DNA of 8,985 nt from Acidimicrobiia bacterium (GCA_013694495.1 JACDCH010000084.1:1-8985); one strand, 5' to 3'. Shown: positions 1-6,657, counted from the stretch's first letter. Notes: generated by a model from the sequence alone, not told the origin. Made by a program: numbers and translations.

Positions 1-2040
1 GCCGCGGCGGCCGATCGGCGTCGCTTCGCCTACGAGTCCGCCGCCGAGCAGCTGCGGGTCGCCAGCCGTCTCGTGACCGAGCGTGGAGGCGCGCCCACCC
101 CCCGGCTGCTGGTCGAGCTCGCTCAGGCCGAGCTGTCCGGCGGGCGACTGCGGGCCGCCCGGCAGGCCTTCCGCAGCGCGGCGGACAACCACGACCTCTC
201 CGCCCCCGGCGATCCCGTCGTGCTGGCGGAGGCCGCCATCGGCCTGGGTGGCATCTGGGTGTTCGAGCACCGCCTGGCCGACGAGGTGGCCGCGTTCCAC
301 GGCCTGCTGCGCCGCGCCCTCGACGGGCTCGGCGCGACCCGCCCCGACCTCAGGGCGCGCATCCGGCTCCGCCTGGCGACCGAGGCCGTGTACCTCGGTA
401 CCGGCACCATCGACCAGGCCCGGGACGCCCTCGACGAGGTGCGCAGCACCGGCGACCAGCTGGCGCTGGCCGAAGGACTGTCGCTGTTCCACCACGTCAC
501 CCTCGGTCCCCAGCACGCCGACGAGCGGCGCCCGATCGCCGAGGAGCTCGTCACCACCGCGTCGGCCGCCGGCGACGCGGTGCTCACGCTCATGGGCGTC
601 CTCTGGCGGACGATCGACCTGCTGCTCGACGGCGACCCGGCGGCGGCCCGGTCGCTCCAGGAGCTCCGCCAGCGAGCCGACGCCCTCCAGGTGCACGCTG
701 TGCTCTACATCGTGAGTCTGCTCGACGTGATGGCTGCCCTCCGCGCCGGACACATCGACGAGGCCGAGGCGGCGTCCGAGCAGTGCTTCACGAGGGGCAC
801 CGAGATCGGCGATGCAGATGCCGTGGGGTTCTACGCCGCGCAGCTCCTGGTCATCCGCTGGCTGCAGGGCCGGAGCGCAGAGATCCTGCCGCTCGCCCGC
901 GACGTCGCCGCCTCCCCCACCGTCGTCGCCCGCGATCGCGCCTTCTCGGCCGCCCTCGCCGTCCTCGCCGCCGACGTCGGCGGTCCGGCCACCGACGAGG
1001 CCCGCAAGGAGCTCGACAGCCTCGTCGCCGGCGGGATCGACCGGCTGCCGTGGTCGAGCAGCTGGCTGGTGACGTTCTTCTGCGTGGTCGAGGCGGCGGC
1101 GGCGGTGGACGATGAGCGAGCGGCGGCGCTCGCCTACGACCTCATGAAGCCGTTTGCCGGTCGGCCGGCCATGGCCTCGCTCGCCATCGCTTGCCTCGGC
1201 CCGGTCGCCCGTTCTCTCGGCCTCGCGTCCCGCACCGCCGGCCGCATCGACGAGGCGGTGGCCCACCTCGAGGCCGCCGTCGACGAGAGCCGCCAGCTGG
1301 GGAACCGGCCCTTCTTCGCCCTGAGCCAGGCCGACCTGGCAGCGACCCTCACGGTACGGGGCGCACCGGGCGACGCGGCACGCGCTGCGTCGCTCGCCGA
1401 CGAGGCCGTCGCCGCGCTCGACGAGATGGGCCTGAACGCCAAGGCCGATCGAATCCGCGCCGCAAGGCCGGGCCCGCCGGCGCCGCCGGTCGTGGCGGAG
1501 GTCGGTGTGCTGCACTTCACCGGCGGCACCTGGGACCTGCGGGTGGGCGACGACCACGTCGTCCTCGCCGACGGGGTCGGCCTCCGCTACCTCGCTCGGC
1601 TCCTGGCCGCCCCGGGGGTCGAGATCGGGGCCGACGAGCTCGCCGGTCCGGGGCTCGTCGGTGCGCGCCAGGACGTGATCGACGAGAAGGCGCTCCACAC
1701 CTACCGCGACCGGATCCGGGACCTCCAGGAGGACCTCCAGGAGGCTGAGGATGCCGCCGATCTGGGGCGCGTCGAGAAGCTCCGCCTCGAGCTCGACAAC
1801 CTCCTCGAGCACGTCGGCGCGCAGATGGGTCTGGGCGGCCAGAGCCGGTCGTTCGCCGACGAGCGGGAGCGGGCCCGGACGGCCGTGCAGAAGGCGTTGC
1901 GGCGAGCCATCGACCGCGTGCGCGCCGCGGCGCCCGAGCTCGGTGAGGCGCTGCTGGGCAGCGTGCGCACCGGCTCGCTGTGCTCGTTCGAACCCGGCGA
2001 CACCCTCCCGCGCCGCTGGGACGTGACCGGCCCCCGCTGA
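1..2040 (+). CDS. TPR-rich ATPase-type transcriptional regulator, C-terminal part (5' end outside window)
   Basis: The frame is open from base 1 and ends in TGA at 2038-2040, so 679 residues of a longer protein are visible. A GTG at 73 would give a shorter protein, but the codons before it already read as family-like helix (FAYESAAEQLRVASRLV), so I treat the gene as cut by the window edge. Codons about 9-470 are alanine- and leucine-rich helical repeats of TPR type. Such repeats follow the AAA/NB-ARC-like ATPase in large signalling regulators of the MalT/LAL and adenylate-cyclase-associated kind. Codons about 501-540 hold a conserved C-terminal module (VLHFTGGTWDL, then GLRYLARLLAAPG). A charged coiled coil follows (about 566-612), then a helical end with the motif SVRTGSLCSFEP. 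I recall this C-terminal layout from large ATPase regulators of actinobacteria and other soil bacteria. No LuxR-type helix-turn-helix is visible at the C-terminus. The ligand and target genes are unknown. Confidence 0.75.
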   Translation, partial: AAAADRRRFAYESAAEQLRVASRLVTERGGAPTPRLLVELAQAELSGGRLRAARQAFRSAADNHDLSAPGDPVVLAEAAIGLGGIWVFEHRLADEVAAFHGLLRRALDGLGATRPDLRARIRLRLATEAVYLGTGTIDQARDALDEVRSTGDQLALAEGLSLFHHVTLGPQHADERRPIAEELVTTASAAGDAVLTLMGVLWRTIDLLLDGDPAAARSLQELRQRADALQVHAVLYIVSLLDVMAALRAGHIDEAEAASEQCFTRGTEIGDADAVGFYAAQLLVIRWLQGRSAEILPLARDVAASPTVVARDRAFSAALAVLAADVGGPATDEARKELDSLVAGGIDRLPWSSSWLVTFFCVVEAAAAVDDERAAALAYDLMKPFAGRPAMASLAIACLGPVARSLGLASRTAGRIDEAVAHLEAAVDESRQLGNRPFFALSQADLAATLTVRGAPGDAARAASLADEAVAALDEMGLNAKADRIRAARPGPPAPPVVAEVGVLHFTGGTWDLRVGDDHVVLADGVGLRYLARLLAAPGVEIGADELAGPGLVGARQDVIDEKALHTYRDRIRDLQEDLQEAEDAADLGRVEKLRLELDNLLEHVGAQMGLGGQSRSFADERERARTAVQKALRRAIDRVRAAAPELGEALLGSVRTGSLCSFEPGDTLPRRWDVTGPR
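1720..1743 (+). repeat. 12-bp tandem duplication inside the regulator's coiled coil
   Basis: The 12-mer GACCTCCAGGAG occurs twice back to back (1720-1731 and 1732-1743) and encodes DLQE-DLQE at the start of the predicted coiled coil. It keeps the frame. It looks like a small replication-slippage duplication tolerated by the helix rather than a mobile or regulatory repeat. Confidence 0.6.
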
Positions 2041-2089
2041 TCCGGACGGTGGCGGCGCGGCCCGGCACCGCGGCTCGGCCCGGGTCCGG
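2041..2089. terminator. Possible bidirectional terminator between convergent genes
   Basis: This 49-base gap separates the stop of the plus-strand regulator (2040) from the stop of the minus-strand small gene (2090). It is almost pure G+C. CCGGAC (2042-2047) pairs with GTCCGG (2084-2089), and inside it CGCGG (2056-2060) pairs with CCGCG (2068-2072). There is no T-tract on either strand, and such short G+C stems arise easily by chance. The position between two convergent stops is the main argument. Confidence 0.3.
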
Positions 2090-2635
2090 CTACGTCCCCG
2101 GTGGGGGTCCGATCTGGTCGAGGGCGGACTGGAGGCTCCCGGCGAAGGCGGCCCGCTCGTCGACGGAGGTGGCGCCCAGCAGCTGGTCCAGGTCCGGCCA
2201 GACCGAGGCGTCCTCGACGTTCGAGCGGATCAACGCCACGACCTTGTCACCGGGGGGCGCACCGTAGGGGTCGATGTTCACGTCGGCCAGGTCGGCGGCG
2301 ACGAGCAGGTTGTGGACCCACGTCGGGTACTCGTCGATCTGCTCCTCGCCCTCGGACGCACCCGCCGCCTCCGAGTCGGACCACTCGGCGTCCGCTGACG
2401 GGTCGAACTCCGTCGAGGCGAGGGCGAGCTCCACCAGCGGGCGCAGCGTGTGCCACGTCCACGCTTCCACGTAGGCCTCCAGCGCCGTGCCGGCCAGGTG
2501 GGTGCCGTCGCCGTCGAGCCAGGCCAGCGCACCGTCGGCGTCGGCCGGGGCGTACGACGGATCGATGTTGATGTTCTGCTCGGCGAGCTGAGCGGTGAAC
2601 GCCTCCTGCCAACTGCGATGGGTGGTCTCGGCCAT
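2090..2635 (-). CDS. Unrecognised acidic 181-residue protein with an internal repeat
   Basis: ATG at 2635 with an AGGAG seven bases upstream fixes the start; the stop is TAG at 2090-2092. I do not recognise the family. The protein is strongly acidic and Trp-containing, with no signal peptide, membrane segment or cysteine, so it is probably a soluble cytoplasmic protein. Two stretches resemble each other: residues 22-40 (INIDPSYAPADADGALAWL) and 119-136 (VNIDPYGAPPGDKVVALI). Each is followed by a helical region with Trp and Leu, which suggests two copies of a roughly 60-70 residue unit. The copies are joined by a Ser/Glu/Asp-rich linker (about 76-101). It stands alone between a convergent regulator and the terminator hairpin of the HU gene, so it should have its own promoter. 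An acidic small protein next to a nucleoid-protein gene could be an interaction partner or DNA mimic, but nothing shows this. Confidence 0.8.
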   Translation of the reverse strand: MAETTHRSWQEAFTAQLAEQNINIDPSYAPADADGALAWLDGDGTHLAGTALEAYVEAWTWHTLRPLVELALASTEFDPSADAEWSDSEAAGASEGEEQIDEYPTWVHNLLVAADLADVNIDPYGAPPGDKVVALIRSNVEDASVWPDLDQLLGATSVDERAAFAGSLQSALDQIGPPPGT

Positions 2636-2642
2636 GGGTGCA

Positions 2643-2647
2643 CTCCT
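2643..2647 (-). promoter_or_regulatory. Ribosome binding site of the acidic protein gene
   Basis: On the minus strand AGGAG lies seven bases before the ATG at 2635. It touches the end of the inverted repeat at 2648-2682, so a hairpin there would end exactly where the ribosome must bind. Confidence 0.7.
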
Positions 2648-2682
2648 GTGGTTGGGGTTCCCTCATCAGGCGTGCCAACCAC
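2648..2682 (-). promoter_or_regulatory. 8-bp inverted repeat in the leader, abutting the RBS
   Basis: The minus strand reads GTGGTTGG, a 19-base spacer, then CCAACCAC (plus coordinates 2675-2682 and 2648-2655). The arms match perfectly. If transcribed, the stem would sit immediately upstream of AGGAG and could affect translation of the acidic protein. It could instead be an operator. The distal arm lies between and overlaps the first two TGGCAC repeats, so the two elements share bases. Confidence 0.4.
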
Positions 2683-2699
2683 GTGCCACGGGTGTGCCA
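2672..2699 (-). repeat. Three TGGCAC direct repeats at 11-bp intervals upstream of the acidic protein gene
   Basis: On the minus strand TGGCAC occurs at 2699-2694, 2688-2683 and 2677-2672, each separated by exactly five bases. An 11-bp step is close to one helical turn, so all three copies face the same side of the DNA. They fill the short space between the HU terminator hairpin and the start of the acidic gene, where its promoter must lie. This suggests an array of regulator half-sites, though chance or slippage cannot be excluded. Confidence 0.45.
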
Positions 2700-2701
2700 T
2701 G

Positions 2702-2745
2702 CGACGCGCAACGGCCCGGGCACCGAGCCCGGGCCGCTCGCGTCG
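2702..2745 (-). terminator. Strong hairpin terminator after the HU gene
   Basis: CGGCCCGGGC (2712-2721) and GCCCGGGCCG (2727-2736) pair perfectly around a 5-base loop. Beyond a small 3/2 internal loop, CGACGCG (2702-2708) pairs with CGCGTCG (2739-2745). The 17 G+C-rich pairs begin 20 bases after the HU stop. No T-tract follows on the minus strand, which is usual for hairpin-only terminators in high-GC actinobacteria. It probably ends the five-gene minus-strand cluster and insulates the acidic protein gene. Confidence 0.7.
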
Positions 2746-2765
2746 TGCTCTCGGGTGCGGGAGGC

Positions 2766-3095
2766 TCAGGCCTTGGGGGCCGGCGGCCACACGCCCTTGG
2801 CCAGCTTCGGCGCCGTGCTCGGGGTCATCACCGAGTCCTTGAACCCCTTGAGCGGGGTGATGCGGGCCTTCTTCGACGCCTTGATCTTGATCGCCGCGCC
2901 CGTCGCCGGGTTGCGACCCATGCGGGCCGGGCGGTCGACCTTGACGAACTTGGCGAAGCCGGTGATGGCCACCGGCTCGCCCTTCGCGACGACAGCCGTC
3001 GTCACCTCCTGGAAGCCCTTCAGGACTGCGTCGACGGTCTTGGCGTCGACGCCGGTGTGCGCAGCGGTCGCGTTCACCAGTTCACGTCGGTTCAC
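2766..3095 (-). CDS. HU-family DNA-binding (nucleoid) protein
   Basis: GTG at 3095 with AAGGAG five bases upstream gives 109 residues. Longer in-frame translations run into prmA antisense sequence and are not believable. The protein has the HU/IHF layout: N-terminal helices starting NRRELVNATAAHTGV, the core motif AITGFAKFVKVDRPARMGRN, the DNA-gripping arm with GRNPATG (residues 60-66), and the basic stretch IKIKASKKARI. HU dimers bend and compact DNA with little sequence preference. At 109 residues it is somewhat longer than the usual 90 or so. The extra C-terminal tail (from about residue 90) is rich in Lys, Pro and Ala (PKLAKGVWPPAPKA), milder than the long lysine tails of mycobacterial HupB. 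It follows prmA by 50 bases on the same strand and may be co-transcribed or have its own promoter. Confidence 0.93.
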   Translation of the reverse strand: MNRRELVNATAAHTGVDAKTVDAVLKGFQEVTTAVVAKGEPVAITGFAKFVKVDRPARMGRNPATGAAIKIKASKKARITPLKGFKDSVMTPSTAPKLAKGVWPPAPKA

Positions 3096-3100
3096 TCGTG

Positions 3101-3106
3101 CTCCTT
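3101..3106 (-). promoter_or_regulatory. Ribosome binding site of the HU gene
   Basis: AAGGAG on the minus strand, five bases before the GTG at 3095. This near-ideal Shine-Dalgarno decides the start among several in-frame possibilities. Confidence 0.8.
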
Positions 3107-3145
3107 GGGTTCGCCCGGCCGCGGGTGCGGCTGGAAAACCCAGTG

Positions 3146-4012
3146 CTAGTTGATCGGAATGGCGGGTTGGTGGATGGGCCGGTGGAGGACGACGGTCGTC
3201 CAGGCGCCCTCGGTCCGGCCTGCTTCGTCGAAGTCGGCGTAGGCGGCGACCACGTCGTCGGCCTGCGTCGAGAGCAGCCCGCTGAGGGCGAGGTCGCCGC
3301 CCGGCGCCACGCGGGTGCTGATGGCGGCAGCCAGGGCCACGAGCGTGCCGGCGCCGATGTTGGCCAGCACGAGGTCGAAGGGGCCGGCGACGTCGGCGAT
3401 GTCGGTGGTCGAGGCGGTCACCGCCACCGCGTTGGAGCCGGCGTTGGCCCTGGTCGCAGCCGCCGCGACGGGGTCGACGTCGACGGCCACGACGGGCGCC
3501 GCACCGAGCACAGCGGCGCTCACCGCCAGCACCCCGCTGCCGCACCCGATGTCGAGCACCGACCGGCCGGGCCCGGCCAGGCGGTCGACCACCTCGAGGC
3601 AGGCCTGGGTGCTCGGGTGGGATCCGCTACCGAACGCACGGCCCGGGTCGACCACCACGCACCGCTCGCCCGCCGCCGGCGGGTCGTCGTCGTCGGCCAG
3701 CCACGGCGGCCGGACGTGGAGGCGGCCGGCGCGCACCGGCCGAGCGTGGGCCTTCCACGCATCGAGGGCGGCATCCAGCGCCCGTCCGGCGTCGACCACC
3801 TCGACAGCGACAGCCGGGAACCGCTCCCCCACCGCCGCGGCCGCGGCGACGGCGTCGCGGTCGGTGACGAACCCAACTTCGAGCTCCACCCCGGCGAGGA
3901 GCCTGCGCTCGCCGATGGCGGTGGCGCCCAGGAGCCACAGCAGGTCGGCGACCGCTTCCGCTGTCGCCGCGTCGACGACGAGCCGGGCGCAGCCCGGGCG
4001 GTCGTCGGTCAG
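3146..4012 (-). CDS. prmA: Ribosomal protein L11 methyltransferase (PrmA); start uncertain, probably CTG
   Basis: PrmA transfers methyl groups from S-adenosylmethionine to ribosomal protein L11. In the long form (288 residues) the family landmarks are AWKAHARPVRAGRLHVRPPW in the N-terminal half, DPGRAFGSGSHPST (about 122-135), the SAM-binding loop VLDIGCGSG (152-160) and the catalytic-site motif LVLANIGAG (about 214-222). The first ordinary start codon is a GTG at 3889, giving only 247 residues. The 41 codons before it read as the missing first strand and helix of the PrmA N-domain (ARLVVDAATAEAVADLLWLL). They contain no ATG, GTG or TTG. The best upstream start is a CTG at 4012 that overlaps the stop of the preceding gene as CTGA, which would couple the two genes. 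With it the length matches the family (E. coli about 293). The function is secure; the start is inferred. Confidence 0.88.
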   Translation of the reverse strand: MTDDRPGCARLVVDAATAEAVADLLWLLGATAIGERRLLAGVELEVGFVTDRDAVAAAAAVGERFPAVAVEVVDAGRALDAALDAWKAHARPVRAGRLHVRPPWLADDDDPPAAGERCVVVDPGRAFGSGSHPSTQACLEVVDRLAGPGRSVLDIGCGSGVLAVSAAVLGAAPVVAVDVDPVAAAATRANAGSNAVAVTASTTDIADVAGPFDLVLANIGAGTLVALAAAISTRVAPGGDLALSGLLSTQADDVVAAYADFDEAGRTEGAWTTVVLHRPIHQPAIPIN

Positions 4013-4731
4013 CGGCCGAGGATCCCGCCGAGGGCGCCGCCCGACGCGCCGCCGGTCTGGCCGGGCATGACCTGACGGATCCAGGCTGCCAGGGCCGAGG
4101 GGTTGCGGCTCTGGGTCATGACCCAGCCCGGGCCGGTGAAGTCGAACACGAAGCCCTCGCCGCTCTTCAAGGTCTGCATCATCCCGGTGGACGCCTTGCG
4201 CATCTGCATCGTGACGCTGGGGCCGTAGGCCACGACGTGGCCGGTGTCGATGGTGACGGTCTCGCCGGGCTGGAGGTTGATCGTGTCCAGGGCGCCGTAG
4301 CAGGAGATCAGGATCGTGCCCTGGCCGTGGGCGTGGATGAGGAAGCCGCCCTCACCGCCGAACATGTTCTTGAAGCCGCCCCACTTGGTGTCGAGCTCGA
4401 CGCCGTGGCTGTTGGCCAGCCAGCACCCCTTCGTGACGTTCATGGGCTGCTCGGGCAGGATGCCGGCCACGATGATGTCGCCGGTCAGGTGGTGGGCGAC
4501 GTCGACCCAACCGCCGGTGGGCGGGGCGGTGAACGTCGACACGAAGAGGCTCTCGCCGCCGAGGACCGAGCGCTTCAGGCCCTTCATCAGACCGCCCTGC
4601 GTGCCGGCCTGGAGGGCGACGCCGGCCGAGGTCGCCATCATCGCCCCCGACTCGCACCGGATGGGCTCGTTGGGCTCGAGGCTGCAGCGGGCGACGGCGA
4701 AGCTGGGGTTGTGGCGGAGCTCGACCTTCAT
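4009..4731 (-). CDS. AIM24 / TIGR00266 family protein
   Basis: ATG at 4731 gives 240 residues; the frame stays open further upstream but there it only reads the preceding protease gene in a wrong frame. The family signature is clear: CESGAMMATSAGVALQAGTQGG (about residues 28-49), GLKRSVLGGESLFVSTFTA (about 52-70), then GDIIVAGILPEQPMNVTKG and a glycine-rich FKNMFGGEGGF. The fold is a cupin-like beta barrel, also found in the mitochondrial protein AIM24. No enzymatic role is established in bacteria. The C-terminus is a flexible Gly/Ala tail ending GGILGR. No good Shine-Dalgarno precedes the ATG. The gene starts 44 bases after the protease stop and overlaps the probable prmA start by four bases. 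Confidence 0.9.
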   Translation of the reverse strand: MKVELRHNPSFAVARCSLEPNEPIRCESGAMMATSAGVALQAGTQGGLMKGLKRSVLGGESLFVSTFTAPPTGGWVDVAHHLTGDIIVAGILPEQPMNVTKGCWLANSHGVELDTKWGGFKNMFGGEGGFLIHAHGQGTILISCYGALDTINLQPGETVTIDTGHVVAYGPSVTMQMRKASTGMMQTLKSGEGFVFDFTGPGWVMTQSRNPSALAAWIRQVMPGQTGGASGGALGGILGR

Positions 4732-4775
4732 GGCGGGCGACTGTAGGTCTCGCCGCAGTGCCGCGGCCGAGCCGG

Positions 4776-5591
4776 TCAGGTCGTCGCCAGGATCAGGAAG
4801 ATCCCGAAGTCGTACAGGGCGTGGGCCAGCATCACCGGGTAGACGGATCGTTTCCAGCGGTAGAGCCAGGTGAACACGGCCGTGAGCGCGCCGATCACGA
4901 GGAGCGCCAGCGGGCCCTGGTAGAGGTGCCCGACGGCGAACAAGGCCCCGGGGAGGAGAAGGGCGCCCCGCTTCAGGCCGAGCTGCTCGAGCCGCGCGAT
5001 GGCGTAGGCGCGGTACAGCACCTCCTCGCCGACGCCTGCGGTCACGGCGATGGCGGCGGCCACCAACATCGACGGCAGGGTGAACTCGATGCCGTCGTCG
5101 TCGTCGCCGGGCAGGGCGTCGACCTCCTCGCCGCGCTCCTGTTGCTCGATGGCGTCCTGGATCTCGCCGGTGGCGAGCCCGACCACCAGGCCGATCGACA
5201 TCACCGTGATGAAGAGGCAGACGACCCCGAGCAGCCCGTAGCCGATCACGAAGCCGGCCCGGCGCCGGCCGAAGCCGGCCGTCTGGAGGCGACCGTCGCG
5301 CCACAGCAGGTACGCGGCGATGCCGGCAGGCCCGAGGGCGGCCGTGAGCCCGGCGATGAGCTCGAGAACGTCGACGTCGGTGGTGACGGTCGTCGGGTCG
5401 GTGAAACCCCGGAGGCCGATGATGATCCCCGGCAGCGAGACCGTGATCGCCATCACGACGAGCTCGACGACCATCGTCCGGCGCGACGGTGCCGCCTGGC
5501 CGGGGGCCGGGCTCGATGGCGAAACCGGCTCCCAGCCCGCCGGCGGCGCGGTGGGCGGGGGGACCGTGGGGACGGGCTGGTACCAGTTCAT
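4776..5591 (-). CDS. CPBP-family (CAAX-like) intramembrane metalloprotease
   Basis: ATG at 5591 overlaps the stop of the LLM gene as ATGA, indicating translational coupling; the product has 271 residues. Residues 1-38 form a proline-rich cytoplasmic tail. About seven hydrophobic segments follow (roughly 40-60, 75-97, 113-140, 174-188, 207-224, 227-243, 250-269). The three CPBP/Abi active-site motifs are intact: EEVLYR (E189, E190, R194), FAVGH (F218, H222) and HALYD (H257, D261). An acidic loop (about 145-170, with GDDDDG) lies between membrane segments before the first motif. Family members include the Rce1-type CAAX prenyl proteases and bacterial proteins linked to bacteriocin self-immunity or membrane-protein processing. 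The substrate here is unknown. The coupling to an F420 enzyme does not suggest a role. Confidence 0.92.
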   Translation of the reverse strand: MNWYQPVPTVPPPTAPPAGWEPVSPSSPAPGQAAPSRRTMVVELVVMAITVSLPGIIIGLRGFTDPTTVTTDVDVLELIAGLTAALGPAGIAAYLLWRDGRLQTAGFGRRRAGFVIGYGLLGVVCLFITVMSIGLVVGLATGEIQDAIEQQERGEEVDALPGDDDDGIEFTLPSMLVAAAIAVTAGVGEEVLYRAYAIARLEQLGLKRGALLLPGALFAVGHLYQGPLALLVIGALTAVFTWLYRWKRSVYPVMLAHALYDFGIFLILATT

Positions 5592-6622
5592 CCCACGAGG
5601 GCGGCGATGTCCTCGAGGAGCGCCGGCGGTCCAGACACGAGCATCGTGGTGATCACCGTGGCCCGCCACGCCTCGAGGTCGTCGAGCACCTTCTCCTTGG
5701 GCCCGATGAGGGCGACGTCCTCGACGAGGGCGGTGGGAACGGCGGCGATGGCGTCGCCCTTGCGCCCGTCGAGGTAGGCGTCCTGGATCTTGTGGCAGGC
5801 CTCGTCGTACCCGAGCCGCGAGAACACGTCGAAGTGGAAGTTCGCGTCGCGGGCACCCATCCCCCCGATGTAGAGCGCGTACATCGGCCGCAGGAGGTCG
5901 GCGCACGCCTCGACGTCGTCGCCGACGATCGCGGGGACGACGCAGCTCACCTCGAAGTCGTCGGGCGTGCGGCGGGCACCGGGGCGGCCGAAGCCCTCGG
6001 CCAGCGCAGCGCGGTAGTAGCCGTCGCTCTTGGGCGAGAAGAAGATCGGCAGCCACCCGTCGGCGATCTCCGCCGCGAGGGCGACGTTCTTGGGCCCTTC
6101 GGCGCCGAGGTGGATCGGGATGTCGTCGCGCAGCGGCTTCACGATCGACTTCAGCGGCTTGCCGAGCCCGGTGCCGCCCCGGTCCTCGAGCAGGGGCATC
6201 TGGTAGTGCTCGCCCTGGAAGTCGACCTCCTCCCGGCGGAAGACGCGGCGGAGGATCTCGACGTACTCGCGGGTGCGGGCCAGCGGCTTGCCGTAGGGCC
6301 GGCCGTACCATCCCTCCACCACCTGGGGGCCGGACACGCCGAGGCCCAGGATGAGGCGGCCGCCGGAGAGGTGGTCGAGGGTGATGGCGGTCATGGCCGT
6401 GGACGCCGGGGTGCGGGCGGAGAGCTGCGTGACGCCCGTGCCGAGCCGGATGCGCTCGGTGGCCGCGCCCCACCACGCCAGCGGCGTGAAGGCGTCGGAG
6501 CCGTACGCCTCCGCCGTCCACGCCGAGTCGAAGCCGAGGGACTCGGCCGTCCGCAGCTGCTCGGGGACGTCGGCCGGGGGCCCACCGCTGTTCCAATAGC
6601 CGATCACGAGTCCGAGCCGCAC
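5588..6622 (-). CDS. LLM-class F420-dependent oxidoreductase, Rv3520c-like
   Basis: The GTG at 6622 with AAAGG seven bases upstream gives 344 residues that begin exactly at the family start (RLGLVIGYW). A longer version from 6697 would add 25 unlike residues and run through the promoter region. Luciferase-like TIM-barrel enzymes of this class use coenzyme F420 (some use FMN) for hydride transfer. Close family marks are TAEAYGSDAFTPLAWWG (about 36-52), TQLSARTPASTAMTAITLDH (65-84), SGGRLILGLGVSGPQVVEGW (86-105) and HLGAEGPKNVALAAEIADGW (mid-protein). They correspond, from memory, to M. tuberculosis Rv3520c (TIGR03559 type), which lies in the cholesterol-catabolism region. The substrate is unknown. 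The gene diverges from the amidohydrolase/Rieske pair across a region with a KstR-type operator, supporting a link to steroid or lipid oxidation. Confidence 0.93.
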   Translation of the reverse strand: MRLGLVIGYWNSGGPPADVPEQLRTAESLGFDSAWTAEAYGSDAFTPLAWWGAATERIRLGTGVTQLSARTPASTAMTAITLDHLSGGRLILGLGVSGPQVVEGWYGRPYGKPLARTREYVEILRRVFRREEVDFQGEHYQMPLLEDRGGTGLGKPLKSIVKPLRDDIPIHLGAEGPKNVALAAEIADGWLPIFFSPKSDGYYRAALAEGFGRPGARRTPDDFEVSCVVPAIVGDDVEACADLLRPMYALYIGGMGARDANFHFDVFSRLGYDEACHKIQDAYLDGRKGDAIAAVPTALVEDVALIGPKEKVLDDLEAWRATVITTMLVSGPPALLEDIAALVG

Positions 6623-6629
6623 GGCGGTG

Positions 6630-6634
6630 CCTTT
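6630..6634 (-). promoter_or_regulatory. Ribosome binding site of the LLM oxidoreductase
   Basis: AAAGG on the minus strand, seven bases before GTG 6622. It supports this start over the longer in-frame alternative at 6697. Confidence 0.6.
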
Positions 6635-6649
6635 CGTCGGGTGGTGGGA

Positions 6650-6657
6650 GTGTTCTA
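6650..6657. promoter_or_regulatory. Possible KstR half-site on the LLM side
   Basis: GTGTTCTA here is identical to the right half of the full operator at 6701-6718, but the left half (AAC at the proper spacing) is missing. It lies 28 bases upstream of the LLM start. It may be a weak second contact or a decayed operator. Confidence 0.3.

Noticed and set aside
1986..1993. Palindrome GTTCGAAC
   Set aside because: It lies inside the coding region of the regulator, lacks the AACnnGTT arrangement of KstR sites, and an 8-bp palindrome is expected by chance.
2672..2688. Sigma-54-like promoter on the minus strand (TGGCACG, four bases, TGGCA)
   Set aside because: It matches the -24/-12 consensus with one mismatch, but actinobacteria generally lack sigma-54. 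The match is a by-product of the TGGCAC direct repeats.
3098..4075. 325-codon plus-strand open frame opposite prmA
   Set aside because: Compositionally biased shadow; the minus strand encodes clear PrmA motifs over the same bases.
4732..5304. N-terminal extension of the AIM24 frame to 431 residues
   Set aside because: The added part is Arg-rich and overlaps the CPBP protease in another frame; family homology begins at the ATG at 4731.
5592..6596. Apparent 606-residue fusion in the frame of the CPBP protease
   Set aside because: The upstream part is an Arg/Pro-rich wrong-frame reading of the LLM gene; the real start is the ATGA-overlapping ATG at 5591.
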